Part shown: positions 22,854 through 31,851 of the stretch, one piece after another | Layout of the letters: each line of letters starts with the position of its first letter | Numbering within the stretch: the stretch's first letter is position 1 | Source: an uncultured Oscillospiraceae bacterium | GTDB lineage: Bacteria; Bacillota; Clostridia; Oscillospirales; Oscillospiraceae | Reading direction: 5' to 3' | Length of the DNA: 45,381 nt | NCBI GenBank assembly: GCA_934646005.1 | Contig: CAKUED010000022.1 | Span: forward strand, 1 to 45,381 | Translations under genes and position numbers: made by a program | Notes under the pieces: generated by a model | What the model saw: the letters and a program-made list of their open reading frames with translations, nothing else | What the model was told of the DNA's origin: nothing | Database searches by the model: none

Positions 22854-24644
22854 ATGTCCAGGATCATCGGCATCGACCTCGGCACGACGAACTCGTGCGT
22901 CGCGGTGATGGAGGGCGGCGAGCCGGTCATCATCCCCAACGCCGAGGGCGGGCGCACCACGCCGTCGGTCGTAGCGTTCTCCAAAACGGGCGAGCGCATG
23001 GTCGGCAGCCTTGCCAAGCGGCAGGCGGTCACGAACCATGACCGCACCATCACCTCTATCAAGCGCCAGATGGGAACGGGCTACCGCGTGAGCATCGACG
23101 GGCACAAATATACCCCGCAGGAAATTTCGGCAATGATCCTGCAAAAGCTCAAAAAGGACGCCGAGAGCTACCTCGGCGAGCCGGTCACGGAGGCAGTCAT
23201 CACCGTCCCCGCCTATTTTACCGATGCGCAGCGGCAGGCGACGAAGGACGCCGGCAAGATCGCGGGCTTGAACGTCCAGCGCATCATCAACGAGCCGACC
23301 GCCGCCGCCCTTGCTTACGGTGCAGATAAGGAAGCCGAGCAGAAGATCATGGTCTATGACCTCGGCGGCGGCACGTTCGACGTGTCCATTCTGGATATTT
23401 CGTCGGGCGTGATTGAAGTGCTGGCGACGGCGGGCAATAACCACCTCGGCGGTGACGATTTTGACGAGTGCGTGGTGCAGTACCTGCTCGCAGAGTTCAA
23501 AAAGCAGCACCACATCGACCTCTCGCGCGACCCCGCGGCGCTCCAGCGCATCCGCGAGGCGGCGGAGAAGGCGAAGATCGAGCTGTCGTCCATGACCGCC
23601 ACCACCGTGGAGCTGCCGTATATCACCGTTGGGCGCGACGGTCCGCTGCATATGGACATCCCGCTCACGCGGGCAAAATTCAATGACCTCACCTACCACC
23701 TCGTGCAGGCGACGCGCGAGCCGGTCAATCAGGCGATCAACGACTCCGGCGTGAGCGTGTCGCAGATCCGCAAGGTGCTGATGGTGGGCGGCTCCAGCCG
23801 CATCCCGGCGGTGCAGGACATGGTGCAGACCATCACCGGGTCGCTTCCCTTTAAGGGCATCAACCCCGACGAATGCGTCGCCATGGGCGCGTGCTTGCAG
23901 GGCGGCGTGCTGTCGGGGAGCGTCAAGGGCTTGCTCCTTCTGGACGTGACGCCGCTGTCGCTCGGCATCGAGACGCTCGGCGGCGTGTGTACGCGCATCA
24001 TCGAGCGCAACACGACGCTGCCCATCCGCAAAAGTCAAATTTTCACCACCGCGTCCAACTTCCAGAGCTCCGTGGACGTGCACGTTTTGCAGGGCGAGCG
24101 CCCGATGGCGCGCCAGAACAAGGAGCTTGGGCGCTTCCAGCTCACGGGCATCCGCCGCGCCATGCGGGGCGTACCGCAGATTGAGGTCACGTTCTCGATC
24201 GACGCAAACGGCATCGTGAACGTCTCGGCAAAGGACCTTGCCACGGGCAAGGCGCAGGAGATCACCATCACCGCCACGTCCAATATGTCGCAGGCGGAGA
24301 TCGACCGCGCCGTGCGCGACGCGCAGCAGTACGCCGCCGAGGACGCGAAGCTCCGCGAGGAAGCCACCGTGCGCGACCGCTGCGAGCAGCTTCTCTACCG
24401 CGCGGGCGGGCTGAGCCGCAGCGCCTCGCGCGAGGAGAAGGCGCGCGTGGCAGAGGCGGTGAAGGCCGTGCGCCGCGCCGTCAAAGCACGCGACACAGCC
24501 GCCATGATGCAGAGCGCCGACGCGCTGGAAGCCCTCCTCACCGACCTCCACGTCGCCGACGCCCCCTACCGCCCCGACGCCCCGCAAAACCCCGAGGCAA
24601 GCGACGACGCCATGGACGCCGAATTTGAATCCGTAGATGAATAA
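22854..24644 (+). CDS. dnaK: Hsp70 chaperone DnaK (possibly a second copy)
   Basis: 596 residues. Nucleotide-binding domain 1-375 with [43 protein letters not shown] and [11 protein letters not shown]; substrate-binding domain from about 385 with [15 protein letters not shown] and the beta-sandwich; helical lid to about 570 and an acidic end EFESVDE. All ATPase motifs are intact. Unlike the usual hrcA-grpE-dnaK-dnaJ heat-shock operon it has neither GrpE nor HrcA next to it, no CIRCE upstream, and is paired with a membrane J-protein. That suggests a specialised paralogue beside a housekeeping DnaK elsewhere, which this window cannot confirm. Confidence 0.93.
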   Translation: MSRIIGIDLGTTNSCVAVMEGGEPVIIPNAEGGRTTPSVVAFSKTGERMVGSLAKRQAVTNHDRTITSIKRQMGTGYRVSIDGHKYTPQEISAMILQKLKKDAESYLGEPVTEAVITVPAYFTDAQRQATKDAGKIAGLNVQRIINEPTAAALAYGADKEAEQKIMVYDLGGGTFDVSILDISSGVIEVLATAGNNHLGGDDFDECVVQYLLAEFKKQHHIDLSRDPAALQRIREAAEKAKIELSSMTATTVELPYITVGRDGPLHMDIPLTRAKFNDLTYHLVQATREPVNQAINDSGVSVSQIRKVLMVGGSSRIPAVQDMVQTITGSLPFKGINPDECVAMGACLQGGVLSGSVKGLLLLDVTPLSLGIETLGGVCTRIIERNTTLPIRKSQIFTTASNFQSSVDVHVLQGERPMARQNKELGRFQLTGIRRAMRGVPQIEVTFSIDANGIVNVSAKDLATGKAQEITITATSNMSQAEIDRAVRDAQQYAAEDAKLREEATVRDRCEQLLYRAGGLSRSASREEKARVAEAVKAVRRAVKARDTAAMMQSADALEALLTDLHVADAPYRPDAPQNPEASDDAMDAEFESVDE

Positions 24645-24647
24645 ACT

Positions 24648-24690
24648 GACCGCCCGACCGAATCATCGGTCGGGCGGTTTTTTGTTTTTG
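24648..24690 (+). terminator. Terminator after dnaK
   Basis: ACCGCCCGACCG pairs with CGGTCGGGCGGT around AATCAT, followed by six T residues. Confidence 0.95.
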
Positions 24691-24696
24691 AACTGC

Positions 24697-26133
24697 CTAG
24701 TCCGCCATGAGGTCGATCCATTTGACCGAATTATCCGCGCGGGCGAAGGCGATGGACAGGGTCTGCCCGCCGGAGGTCGTCAGGTTGAGGCTGTAGAAGC
24801 TGTATGCCACAAATTGCAGGTTCGCGGCGCTGCCGTCGTCGTTCGGACCGTACACATCCTGGAACTCCCACTGCCGCAGCGCGGTATCGCCGGGAATTTT
24901 GTCGAACACGCTCTGCATCGTGTCGCCGAGGTGAATATCACGCGGCGCGGCGAGCTGCGCCGTTTTGCCGAGCCAGGTGTCCTCCGCCAGCCGGTAGCTG
25001 ATGCTGAACAGGCGCGGCACGAGCCCGTCGCCCTGATAAAAGCTGTACTCCACGCCGTCCGCCTCCAGAGCGCCGCTGGAAAGCACCTGCGCGCCATCGC
25101 CGAGCACCGCCAGCACCGTTTCATAGTCCATGCCGAGCTGCACGCCGCCCGCAAGCACCACCTCGCCGTCGCGCAGCGGCTGTGAATAGTCCGCCAGATC
25201 GACCGCCTCCGCACCGTAGCCGACCGCCTGCATCCGCTCCGTGTCGCCCGTCTGCGGCAGATACTCGACCATGCCGTACCCGGCAAAGCGCGACTGTTTT
25301 TCCGCCGCGCCGGGCGTATAGCGCAGCGCGCAGTCTGCCAATTGCAGCGTCACCACGCCGCTCTCGTCCTGCGAAAGCGTCCAGTCGCCGCTCGTATCGA
25401 CCTGCCACGCGGGCAGCAGCCCCAGATAACCGTACTCCGTCAGTGCCTGCGTATCGTGCCGCAGCGCGGCGGCAAAGACGCGCTTGGCGTTTTCCAGCAC
25501 GCCGCCGTTCGGGATGGGGCTGCACGGCGTCATGGAAAGCCGCAGAGACGGGTCTGCCTCCCACGCGGCGCGCAGCGCGCTCGCGGAGACGGGCATATTT
25601 TTATCTAACCACGCCATGCCGTCCTCGCGGTAATGCGCCGAGACAAAGAAGAAATAGCTCGTCAGCAGATCGGTCACGCTGCTGCTTTCGCTCAGATTGC
25701 CGTTTAGGTATTCGCTCTCGTCCGCGTTCCAGCGGACCGTGTCGCCAGCGAGCGCGCGGGCAAAGAGTCGATAGAGCTTGCCCGCCTCCGTGTCGCCGCT
25801 CGCCGCGTCGTACAGTGACCCCTCCGGAAGCCGGAGCAGCTCCTGCATCGCCAGCGCCGCCGCCTCTTCGGGCTGCGCCAGCAGCTCTTCGGCTGCCTGC
25901 GCCGGGGCGTTGTCCCGCCCGAGATACACATCCAGAAGCTCCTGCGCCGAGCGCGTTTCTTCCGCAGGTTCGTCAACCTCTTCGACCGTCGGCTGAACCA
26001 CTTCTTCCGCCGCCGTCCGCTCCGCATTCTGCGGCGGCTGCGCCGCGTCCTCCTCCGGCAGCCTCGCGGCACAGCCGGTCAGCAGCGCGGCAAGCAGCGC
26101 CAGCGCGCAGATCAGCGTCATCATGCGTTTCAT
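24697..26133 (-). CDS. Lipoprotein of unknown function
   Basis: 478 residues. A lipoprotein signal peptide ends in the lipobox LLTGC at residue 21, followed by an acidic, Glu/Pro-rich linker (about 25-60). The rest is a soluble extracytoplasmic region without recognised domains. Residues about 60-250 are helical-looking and Ala/Leu-rich. The C-terminal half has a motif GVQLGMDYETVLAVLGDGA and later IHLGDTMQSVFDKIPGDTALRQWEF, which repeat a pattern seen in SmpA/BamE-like or DUF-type lipoproteins where G.s...V...LG appears twice; this is only a resemblance. Its stop lies opposite the dnaK terminator; monocistronic or the last gene after yfcE. Confidence 0.75.
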   Translation of the reverse strand: MKRMMTLICALALLAALLTGCAARLPEEDAAQPPQNAERTAAEEVVQPTVEEVDEPAEETRSAQELLDVYLGRDNAPAQAAEELLAQPEEAAALAMQELLRLPEGSLYDAASGDTEAGKLYRLFARALAGDTVRWNADESEYLNGNLSESSSVTDLLTSYFFFVSAHYREDGMAWLDKNMPVSASALRAAWEADPSLRLSMTPCSPIPNGGVLENAKRVFAAALRHDTQALTEYGYLGLLPAWQVDTSGDWTLSQDESGVVTLQLADCALRYTPGAAEKQSRFAGYGMVEYLPQTGDTERMQAVGYGAEAVDLADYSQPLRDGEVVLAGGVQLGMDYETVLAVLGDGAQVLSSGALEADGVEYSFYQGDGLVPRLFSISYRLAEDTWLGKTAQLAAPRDIHLGDTMQSVFDKIPGDTALRQWEFQDVYGPNDDGSAANLQFVAYSFYSLNLTTSGGQTLSIAFARADNSVKWIDLMAD

Positions 26134-26215
26134 ATCCTCGCCCCCTAATTCTTTTTTTCCAGTATAACATAGTTCTCGCCGGGTGCGTCACTCCGGCGGG
26201 AACTTTTAGAAATCT

Positions 26216-26761
26216 TCAGAATTTTTGTGTCTGCCAGACCTCGCCCGTTGCAACGTCCTTCCAGCAGAATGTGCCGTCCTCCCACGTCATGTAGCTGTGC
26301 GCCGAGCCGTTTTTCGGGATGGAGACCGAGCCGGGGTTCAGATACCAGAACCCGCCGCAGTCCTCGCAGGCGGGGACGTGCGTGTGCCCGTGCAGCAGAA
26401 TGCCGCCCTGCATGAACGGGATGGGCTTTTCTTTATTGATGATATGCCCGTGCGTGAGATAGACCGTTTTGCCATTCAAAAACAGCACGCCGTAGTCCGC
26501 CAGCACCGGGAAGCGCAGCACCATCTGATCGACCTCGCAGTCGCAGTTGCCGCGCACGGCGAGAATTTTGTCCGCCAGGGGATTGAGCTGCGCGATGACC
26601 TGCTTGGGCGCGTAGTCGCGCGGCAGATCGTTGCGCGGGCCGTGATAGAGCACGTCGCCGAGCAGGATGAGCGCTTCGGCGTGTTCCTTTTCAAATTGTT
26701 CCAGCATCCGCGCGCAGTAATATGCCGAGCCGTGGATGTCGGAGGCGATCATGAGTTTCAT
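26216..26761 (-). CDS. yfcE: YfcE/MJ0936-family metallophosphodiesterase
   Basis: 181 residues, calcineurin-like fold. All metal-binding motifs are present: SDIHG (8-12), GDVLYHGPRN, GNCD, THGH and HGHTHVP. YfcE enzymes hydrolyse artificial phosphodiesters with Mn2+; the physiological substrate is not known. The final NPGSVSIPKNG is typical. It begins 12 bases after the flavodoxin-like gene on the same strand, so the two are probably co-transcribed. Confidence 0.9.
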   Translation of the reverse strand: MKLMIASDIHGSAYYCARMLEQFEKEHAEALILLGDVLYHGPRNDLPRDYAPKQVIAQLNPLADKILAVRGNCDCEVDQMVLRFPVLADYGVLFLNGKTVYLTHGHIINKEKPIPFMQGGILLHGHTHVPACEDCGGFWYLNPGSVSIPKNGSAHSYMTWEDGTFCWKDVATGEVWQTQKF

Positions 26762-26773
26762 AGTCCTGTTCCT

Positions 26774-27397
26774 TTATCTGATAAAATTTGTCCAGACGCG
26801 CGGCTCTTCCGCAGGCATCTCAATGCCCGCCCGCTCCGCTGCCTCACGGCAGCGCAGGAAATACGCCATATTCGCGCCCAGAACGCGCATACACGCCAGC
26901 CCCTCTTCGTCCTGCCGCACGTCGTCGGGCGTCGCGCCATGGACCATATTCCAGTAGCGCGAGGAGATGATGGGCATTTCGGAAATGCCGGGGTATTTGA
27001 GAAGCTGCTCATACGCCGCCGTTGTGCCGCCGCGCCGCGCGCTCACGACCACCGCCGCGGGCTTGAGCCGGAACGTCCCCTGCGGGGCGGAGTAAACCAG
27101 CCGGTCGAGGAAGCCCGTGAGATTGCCGGACGCCGCCGCGTAGTGTACCGGCGAGCCGAACACGAACCCGTCCGCCGTCTGTGCGTGCTGCGCAAAGTCA
27201 TTGACGCCCCCGTCAAAGGCGCACTTGCCCGTTTTGCCGCACGCGCCGCAGGCGATGCAGCCGCCCTGCGGCTTGTTGCCGATCCAGAAAATTTCCGTCT
27301 CCACGCCGCCCTTTTCCAGCGCCCCCGCCACCTCGCGCAGCGCCGTATAGGTGCAGCCAAACTCATGCGGGCTGCCGTTGAGCAACAATACCTTCAT
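26774..27397 (-). CDS. Flavodoxin-family/NADPH-dependent FMN reductase-like protein with Cys motif
   Basis: 207 residues. Flavodoxin-like fold: LLLNGSPHEFGCTYTALREV (FMN phosphate loop), GGCIACGACGKTGKC (a four-Cys motif seen in iron-sulfur flavoproteins and their relatives), FGSPVHYAAASGNLTGFLDRL (FMN loop 2) and AAVVVSARRGGTT. Probably an FMN-dependent quinone or metal-ion reductase; whether the CxxC..C motif holds an iron-sulfur cluster cannot be told. AAAGGAG ribosome site. First gene of the pair with yfcE, divergent from the aromatic operon. Confidence 0.85.
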   Translation of the reverse strand: MKVLLLNGSPHEFGCTYTALREVAGALEKGGVETEIFWIGNKPQGGCIACGACGKTGKCAFDGGVNDFAQHAQTADGFVFGSPVHYAAASGNLTGFLDRLVYSAPQGTFRLKPAAVVVSARRGGTTAAYEQLLKYPGISEMPIISSRYWNMVHGATPDDVRQDEEGLACMRVLGANMAYFLRCREAAERAGIEMPAEEPRVWTNFIR

Positions 27398-27496
27398 ACA
27401 AAGACTCCTTTCCGCGTTTTCTTACAAATACCACAAACCGCACAAAAAAACAAGCGGATGTGCGAGAATCTTTTTCTTTTACGCATCACTTTGTTA

Positions 27497-27525
27497 TTGA
27501 CATTTCCCGCCCCCCGCGTTAGAAT
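27497..27525 (+). promoter_or_regulatory. Promoter of the aromatic amino acid operon
   Basis: Perfect TTGACA (27497-27502), 17-base spacer, TAGAAT (27520-27525). Transcription would start near 27532, giving a leader RNA of about 175 bases before aroF. Confidence 0.85.
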
Positions 27526-27558
27526 ACACGCAGAATCAAGTATTCGGGAGATTTTATA

Positions 27559-27615
27559 ATGAACCAGTCCATTTTTGCTGCATCCTACTATTTTTACTTT
27601 ACTATGAACGCATAG
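27559..27615 (+). CDS. Phe/Tyr-rich attenuation leader peptide
   Basis: 18 codons from ATG 27559 to TAG 27613-27615, with a GGGAG ribosome site eight bases upstream. The peptide reads MNQSIFAASYYFYFTMNA: Phe at 6, then Tyr-Tyr-Phe-Tyr-Phe at 10-14, six aromatic residues of 18 and no Trp. It lies between the promoter and an intrinsic terminator in front of an operon that makes Phe and Tyr, so its translation is expected to report charging of tRNA-Phe and tRNA-Tyr, as in the pheA and his/trp leaders of enterobacteria. Too short for ordinary gene finders. Confidence 0.85.
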   Translation: MNQSIFAASYYFYFTMNA

Positions 27616-27620
27616 TAAGG

Positions 27621-27687
27621 GTAATTTGTGATGCACAAAATCAGGTTTCGTTTTTTGCGGCACAGATTACGGTCTGTGCCGTTTTTT
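27621..27687 (+). promoter_or_regulatory. Transcription attenuator of the aromatic operon
   Basis: Terminator: nine-base stem CGGCACAGA (27658-27666) / TCTGTGCCG (27673-27681), loop TTACGG, followed by six T residues and G. Antiterminator: GTAATTTGTG (27621-27630) pairs with CACAGATTAC (27661-27670), ten pairs with one G-U, and cannot coexist with the terminator. A third small hairpin, TTTGTG (27625-27630) / CACAAA (27634-27639), would sequester the antiterminator strand. A ribosome at the leader stop codon (27615) would cover the start of 27621-27630 and favour termination; one stalled at codons 10-14 (27586-27600) would leave it free. Confidence 0.82.
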
Positions 27688-27708
27688 GTATGCTAGGAGG
27701 CTTTTACC

Positions 27709-28713
27709 ATGGTCGTCATTCTCAAACCCACCACCTCGGAAGAACGGAAAAATCAGCTCATCGAATGGTTTCGCGCGCAAAATCTCGGCGTGCACGTCTC
27801 CGTCGGCGAGTATCATACCATCCTCGGTCTGATCGGCGATACGCGCAGTCTGGATATTGACCTTGTCAGCAGTCTGGACATCGTGGAGTCGGTCAAGCGC
27901 GTGACCGATCCCTTTAAGTGCTGCAACCGCAAATTCCACCCCGACGATACCGTCATCACCGTGGGCGATGCCAAGCTCGGCGGCGGCAATTTCTGCCTCA
28001 TCGCGGGTCCGTGCTCGGTCGAGTCCGAAGAGCAGATCGTGGCGGTGGCGACGGAGGTCAAAAAGGCGGGCGCGAAAATTTTGCGCGGCGGCGCGTTCAA
28101 GCCCCGCACCTCGCCCTATGCCTTCCAGGGCTTGAAGGCAAACGGTCTGGAGCTTTTGAAGCTGGCGCGCAAAGAGACCGGGCTTCCCATCGTGACGGAG
28201 ATCATGAGCGTGAGCGCGCTCGATCTTTTTGAGGATGTAGACATCATCCAGGTCGGCGCGCGCAATATGCAGAATTTTGACTTACTTCAGGAACTCGGCA
28301 AGCTCCGCAAGCCCATCCTGCTCAAGCGCGGGCTGGCGAACACGATGACGGAGCTTTTAATGAGCGCGGAGTACATCATGGCAAGCGGCAACGAGCAGGT
28401 CATTCTCTGCGAGCGCGGCATCCGCACGTATGAAACGCTCACGCGCAACACGCTGGATCTTTCCGCCGTGCCGATGCTGCACGAGCTGTCGCACCTGCCG
28501 GTCATCGTCGATCCGAGCCACGCCACGGGCATTGCCCGGCTGGTCGAGCCCATGGCGCTGGCGGGCGCGGCGTGCGGTGCGGACGGGCTGATGATCGAGG
28601 TCCACAACGATCCCATCCACGCGCTGTGTGACGGCGCGCAGTCGCTCACGCCGGAGCAGTTTTTGCACCTGAGCCGGAAGGTCGCCGCGGTGCGGCAGGC
28701 GGTGCAGGCATGA
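27709..28713 (+). CDS. aroF: DAHP synthase, type I-beta with ferredoxin-like regulatory domain
   Basis: 334 residues. First shikimate step: phosphoenolpyruvate plus erythrose 4-phosphate to DAHP. An N-terminal ferredoxin-like domain (1-70, MVVILKPTTSEERKNQLIEW) is the feedback module of this class (Tyr/Phe bind it in Thermotoga). The barrel follows with IAGPCSVESEEQI (metal Cys), GGAFKPRTSPYAFQGL, DIIQVGARNMQNF, KRGLANTMTE and VDPSHATGIARLV (metal His). GGAGG ribosome site. First structural gene after the attenuator, so control acts on both transcription and, probably, enzyme activity. Confidence 0.97.
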   Translation: MVVILKPTTSEERKNQLIEWFRAQNLGVHVSVGEYHTILGLIGDTRSLDIDLVSSLDIVESVKRVTDPFKCCNRKFHPDDTVITVGDAKLGGGNFCLIAGPCSVESEEQIVAVATEVKKAGAKILRGGAFKPRTSPYAFQGLKANGLELLKLARKETGLPIVTEIMSVSALDLFEDVDIIQVGARNMQNFDLLQELGKLRKPILLKRGLANTMTELLMSAEYIMASGNEQVILCERGIRTYETLTRNTLDLSAVPMLHELSHLPVIVDPSHATGIARLVEPMALAGAACGADGLMIEVHNDPIHALCDGAQSLTPEQFLHLSRKVAAVRQAVQA

Positions 28714-29540
28714 CGGCGGGCATCATCGGTCTGGGGCTGATCGGCGGTTCATTCGCCAAGGCATATCACGACGCGGGCTGGCGTGTGCTGGCGGATGACC
28801 GCGACGCGTCCATCTTCTCCTTTGCCGAAATTTACGGCGCGGTGGACGGTAAGCTCGACGCCGAAAGCGTTTCGCAGTGCGATATTGTGCTCGTGTGCAT
28901 CACGCCGCTGGCGGCGATCGAGGCGGTGCGGGCGCTCGCGCCGCACATCGGGCAGCACCCGCTCGTCATCGACTGCTGCGGCACAAAGCGCGTGGTCTGC
29001 GGCGCGCTCATGCCGCTGGCGGAGGAATATCACTTTACCTACATCGGCGGTCACCCCATGGCGGGCAGCCATCTGGGCGGCTTTGTGAACGCGCGCGCGA
29101 ATCTCTATCACCGCGCGCCGATGGTGCTCGTGCCGCCGCGCTTTGACGATATTGCGCTGCTGGAGCGCGCGAAGGAGCTGCTCGCCCCGGCGGGCTTCGG
29201 GCGTTTTTCCGTCACCACGGCGGAACGGCACGACGAGATGATCGCCTTTACCTCACAGCTTGCGCACGTCGTGTCGAACGCGTATGTAAAAAGCCCCACG
29301 GCGGAGACGCACAAGGGCTTTTCCGCCGGGAGCTACAAGGACCTCACGCGCGTTGCGTGGCTGAACGCCCCGATGTGGGCGGAGCTGTTTCTGGAAAACG
29401 GCGACTGTTTGATGCGGGAGCTCGACTGGCTGATCGGGCATCTGGCAGAGTACCGCGACGCGATCGCGGCGGGCGACTGTGCGCGCCTGACGCAGCTTTT
29501 GGAGGACGGCAAACGCCGGAAGGAGGAGATCGACGGATGA
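28710..29540 (+). CDS. tyrA: Prephenate dehydrogenase
   Basis: 276 residues. NAD(P)-dependent oxidative decarboxylation of prephenate to 4-hydroxyphenylpyruvate. Rossmann loop GLGLIGGSFAKAYHDAG (6-22) and the substrate motif GGHPMAGSHLGGF, with the catalytic His, are clear; FTSQLAHVVSNAYVKS and SAGSYKDLTRVA follow. No C-terminal ACT domain, unlike the Bacillus enzyme, so feedback control by Tyr is not evident. The ATG overlaps the aroF stop by four bases. Confidence 0.95.
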   Translation: MTAGIIGLGLIGGSFAKAYHDAGWRVLADDRDASIFSFAEIYGAVDGKLDAESVSQCDIVLVCITPLAAIEAVRALAPHIGQHPLVIDCCGTKRVVCGALMPLAEEYHFTYIGGHPMAGSHLGGFVNARANLYHRAPMVLVPPRFDDIALLERAKELLAPAGFGRFSVTTAERHDEMIAFTSQLAHVVSNAYVKSPTAETHKGFSAGSYKDLTRVAWLNAPMWAELFLENGDCLMRELDWLIGHLAEYRDAIAAGDCARLTQLLEDGKRRKEEIDG

Positions 29541-30595
29541 CACAGGTCGAGGTCAAAACGCGCATCCCCTACACCGTTGAGATCGGGCAGGGGCTTCTTT
29601 CGTCGGCGGGTGAGCGCGTGCGCGCGGTGTGCGGCGGCGAAACGGCAGCGGTCGTCTCGGACGACACAGTCTTTTCGCTCTACGGCGCGGAGCTTTGCAC
29701 GCAGTTAGAGGGCGCGGGCTACCGCGTCGTTCCCTTTGTATTTCCGCACGGCGAGGCGTCGAAAAATCTTTCGACCTACGCCGAGCTTGTGAATTTTCTT
29801 GCCGAAAAGCGCCTGACGCGCACGGATGTGCTCGTAGCGCTGGGCGGCGGCGTGACGGGCGACCTCGGCGGCTTTGCGGCGGCGACGTATCTGCGCGGCA
29901 TCCGCTATGTGCAGGTGCCCACCACGCTCCTCGCGGCGGTCGATTCGTCGGTCGGCGGCAAGACGGCGGTCGATCTGCCTGCGGGCAAAAATCTCGCCGG
30001 CTGCTTCCACCAGCCGTCCATCGTCCTGTGCGACCTCGATACGCTCGCAACGCTCCCGGATGATACGTTCCGCGACGGCTGCGCCGAGGTCATCAAATAC
30101 GGCATGATCGACAATGCCGAGTTCCTGCGCCAGCTTTCCGAAACGCCCGCGCGCGAGCAGCTCGAGCACGTCGTGACGACGTGCGTGCGCATGAAGCGCG
30201 ATGTTGTGAGCGAGGACGAATTTGACCGCGGACGGCGGCAGCTTCTGAACTTTGGGCACACGTTCGGGCACGCGGTAGAGGCGTGCAGCCGCTTTGCGGT
30301 GTCACACGGCAGCGCCGTTGCCATCGGCATGGCGATGGCGTCGCGCGCGGCGTGCGCGCGCGGGCTCTGCGGCGCGGACGTGCTGGAGGCACTGCTGGCG
30401 CTGCTGCGGCAGTACGGTCTGCCGACCGAGACGGAATTTTCCGCCGATATGCTCTATGGCGCGCTGTGCGCCGATAAAAAGATCGAGGGAAGCTCCATCC
30501 ACCTGATCGTGCCCGACCGTCTGGGGCACTGCCGCATTGAACCGGCGGCGCTTTCGGACGTGCCCGCGTGGCTCGCGGCGGGAGGCGCGAAATGA
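29537..30595 (+). CDS. aroB: 3-Dehydroquinate synthase
   Basis: 352 residues. Second shikimate step. NAD site GGGVTGDLGGFAAATYLRG, then VPTTLLAAVDSSVGGKTAVDLP, the Zn ligand Glu in GCAEVIKYGMI and His residues in NFGHTFGHAVEA are all present. The frame is open upstream to 29357 inside tyrA, but the ATG at 29537 follows GGAGGAG and overlaps the tyrA stop by four bases. Confidence 0.96.
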   Translation: MTQVEVKTRIPYTVEIGQGLLSSAGERVRAVCGGETAAVVSDDTVFSLYGAELCTQLEGAGYRVVPFVFPHGEASKNLSTYAELVNFLAEKRLTRTDVLVALGGGVTGDLGGFAAATYLRGIRYVQVPTTLLAAVDSSVGGKTAVDLPAGKNLAGCFHQPSIVLCDLDTLATLPDDTFRDGCAEVIKYGMIDNAEFLRQLSETPAREQLEHVVTTCVRMKRDVVSEDEFDRGRRQLLNFGHTFGHAVEACSRFAVSHGSAVAIGMAMASRAACARGLCGADVLEALLALLRQYGLPTETEFSADMLYGALCADKKIEGSSIHLIVPDRLGHCRIEPAALSDVPAWLAAGGAK

Positions 30596-31851
30596 CGCGC
30601 ACAGTCCAGCCGGGGGCGCTTTCCGGCAGCGTGCGCATCCCGGCGTCCAAATCGCAGGCGCACCGCCTGCTCATCTGCGCCGCGCTCGGCACTGCGCCGG
30701 CGGAGCTGAGGCTGGACGGCCTTTCGGACGATATTCTCGCCACCGTACACTGCCTGACGGCGCTGGGGGCAGACATCCGGCAAACGCCGGAGGGGCTGCG
30801 CGTCGCGCCCATCGCGCGCGCACCGAAGGGGCTTTGCGAGCTTCCGTGCCGCGAAAGCGGCTCGACGCTGCGGTTTTTGCTGCCCGTGTGCGGGCTGCTC
30901 GGCGCGAACGCCGTATTCCTGCGCGAGGGACGGCTGGCGGAGCGCCCGCTCGCCCCGCTGGATGAACAGCTCACGCAGCACGGCATGACGCTGCGCGCCG
31001 AGGGCGCGAAGCTCTATTGCAGCGGGCAGCTCACGGGCGGCGAGTTTACGCTCCCCGGCAATATTTCCTCGCAATACATCACGGGTCTGCTGCTGGCGCT
31101 GCCGTTTTTGAGCGAACACAGCACCTTACGGCTGACCACGGCGCTCCAGTCGGCGGCGTATGTGCGCATGACGGAGCAGGCGCTGGAGACAGGCGGCGTG
31201 CGGCTTTCACGCACCCCCGGCGGCTGGGACATCTCCGGCGGGCAGACGGCGCGGCTACCGGAGGTGCTCCCAGTTGAGGGCGACTGGTCCTCCGCCGCGT
31301 TTTTCCTGTGCGCGGGTGCGCTGTCGGCGCGCGGCGTGACGGTGTCGGGTCTGCGGCGCGATTCCGCGCAGCCGGACAGCGCGGTGCTGACGCTCCTGCG
31401 GGAGCTTGGCGCAGACGTTCAGTGGACGGCGCGGGATGCGGTAACGGTCCGCCGTCAGCCGCTGCGCGCCATTACCATTGACGCCGGACAGATCCCCGAC
31501 CTCATCCCGATCTTAAGCGTGGTCGCCGCCGCAGCAGACGGCGAAACGCACATTGTAAACGCCGCGCGGCTGCGGCTGAAGGAATCCGACCGGCTGTCCT
31601 CCGTCGCGCAGATGCTCACCGCTCTCGGCGGGCGCGTGCGCGAGCTGCCGGACGGGCTGGACATCCTCGGCGGCGCGCCGCTCACGGGCGGCACGGCGGA
31701 CGCGTGCGGCGACCACCGCATCGCCATGTCCGCCGCCATCGCGGCGGCGCTGTGTACCGCGCCGGTCACGGTGCGCGGCAGCGAAACGACCTCCAAATCC
31801 TACCCCCGCTTCTGGGACGATCTTGAAACGATGAAAGGAGCGACGCCATGA
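30592..31851 (+). CDS. aroA: EPSP synthase (3-phosphoshikimate 1-carboxyvinyltransferase)
   Basis: 419 residues. Sixth shikimate step. IPASKSQAHRLLICAALG (phosphate/PEP site), RESGSTLRFLLPV, SGNISSQYITGLLLALP-like GNISSQ, DWSSAAFFLCAGAL, KESDRL and CGDHRIAMSAAIAA identify it. The motif near residue 90 has ESGSTLRF where class I enzymes have NAGTAMR, so it is of the class II-like type often seen in Firmicutes. The start at 30592 overlaps the aroB stop and follows GGAGG. Confidence 0.95.
   Translation: MTRTVQPGALSGSVRIPASKSQAHRLLICAALGTAPAELRLDGLSDDILATVHCLTALGADIRQTPEGLRVAPIARAPKGLCELPCRESGSTLRFLLPVCGLLGANAVFLREGRLAERPLAPLDEQLTQHGMTLRAEGAKLYCSGQLTGGEFTLPGNISSQYITGLLLALPFLSEHSTLRLTTALQSAAYVRMTEQALETGGVRLSRTPGGWDISGGQTARLPEVLPVEGDWSSAAFFLCAGALSARGVTVSGLRRDSAQPDSAVLTLLRELGADVQWTARDAVTVRRQPLRAITIDAGQIPDLIPILSVVAAAADGETHIVNAARLRLKESDRLSSVAQMLTALGGRVRELPDGLDILGGAPLTGGTADACGDHRIAMSAAIAAALCTAPVTVRGSETTSKSYPRFWDDLETMKGATP

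Noticed and set aside
27532..27709. T-box riboswitch in front of the aromatic operon
   Set aside because: No T-box sequence (AGGGTGGNACCGCG-like) or long stem I is present; the short aromatic leader frame and overlapping stems fit a leader-peptide attenuator better.
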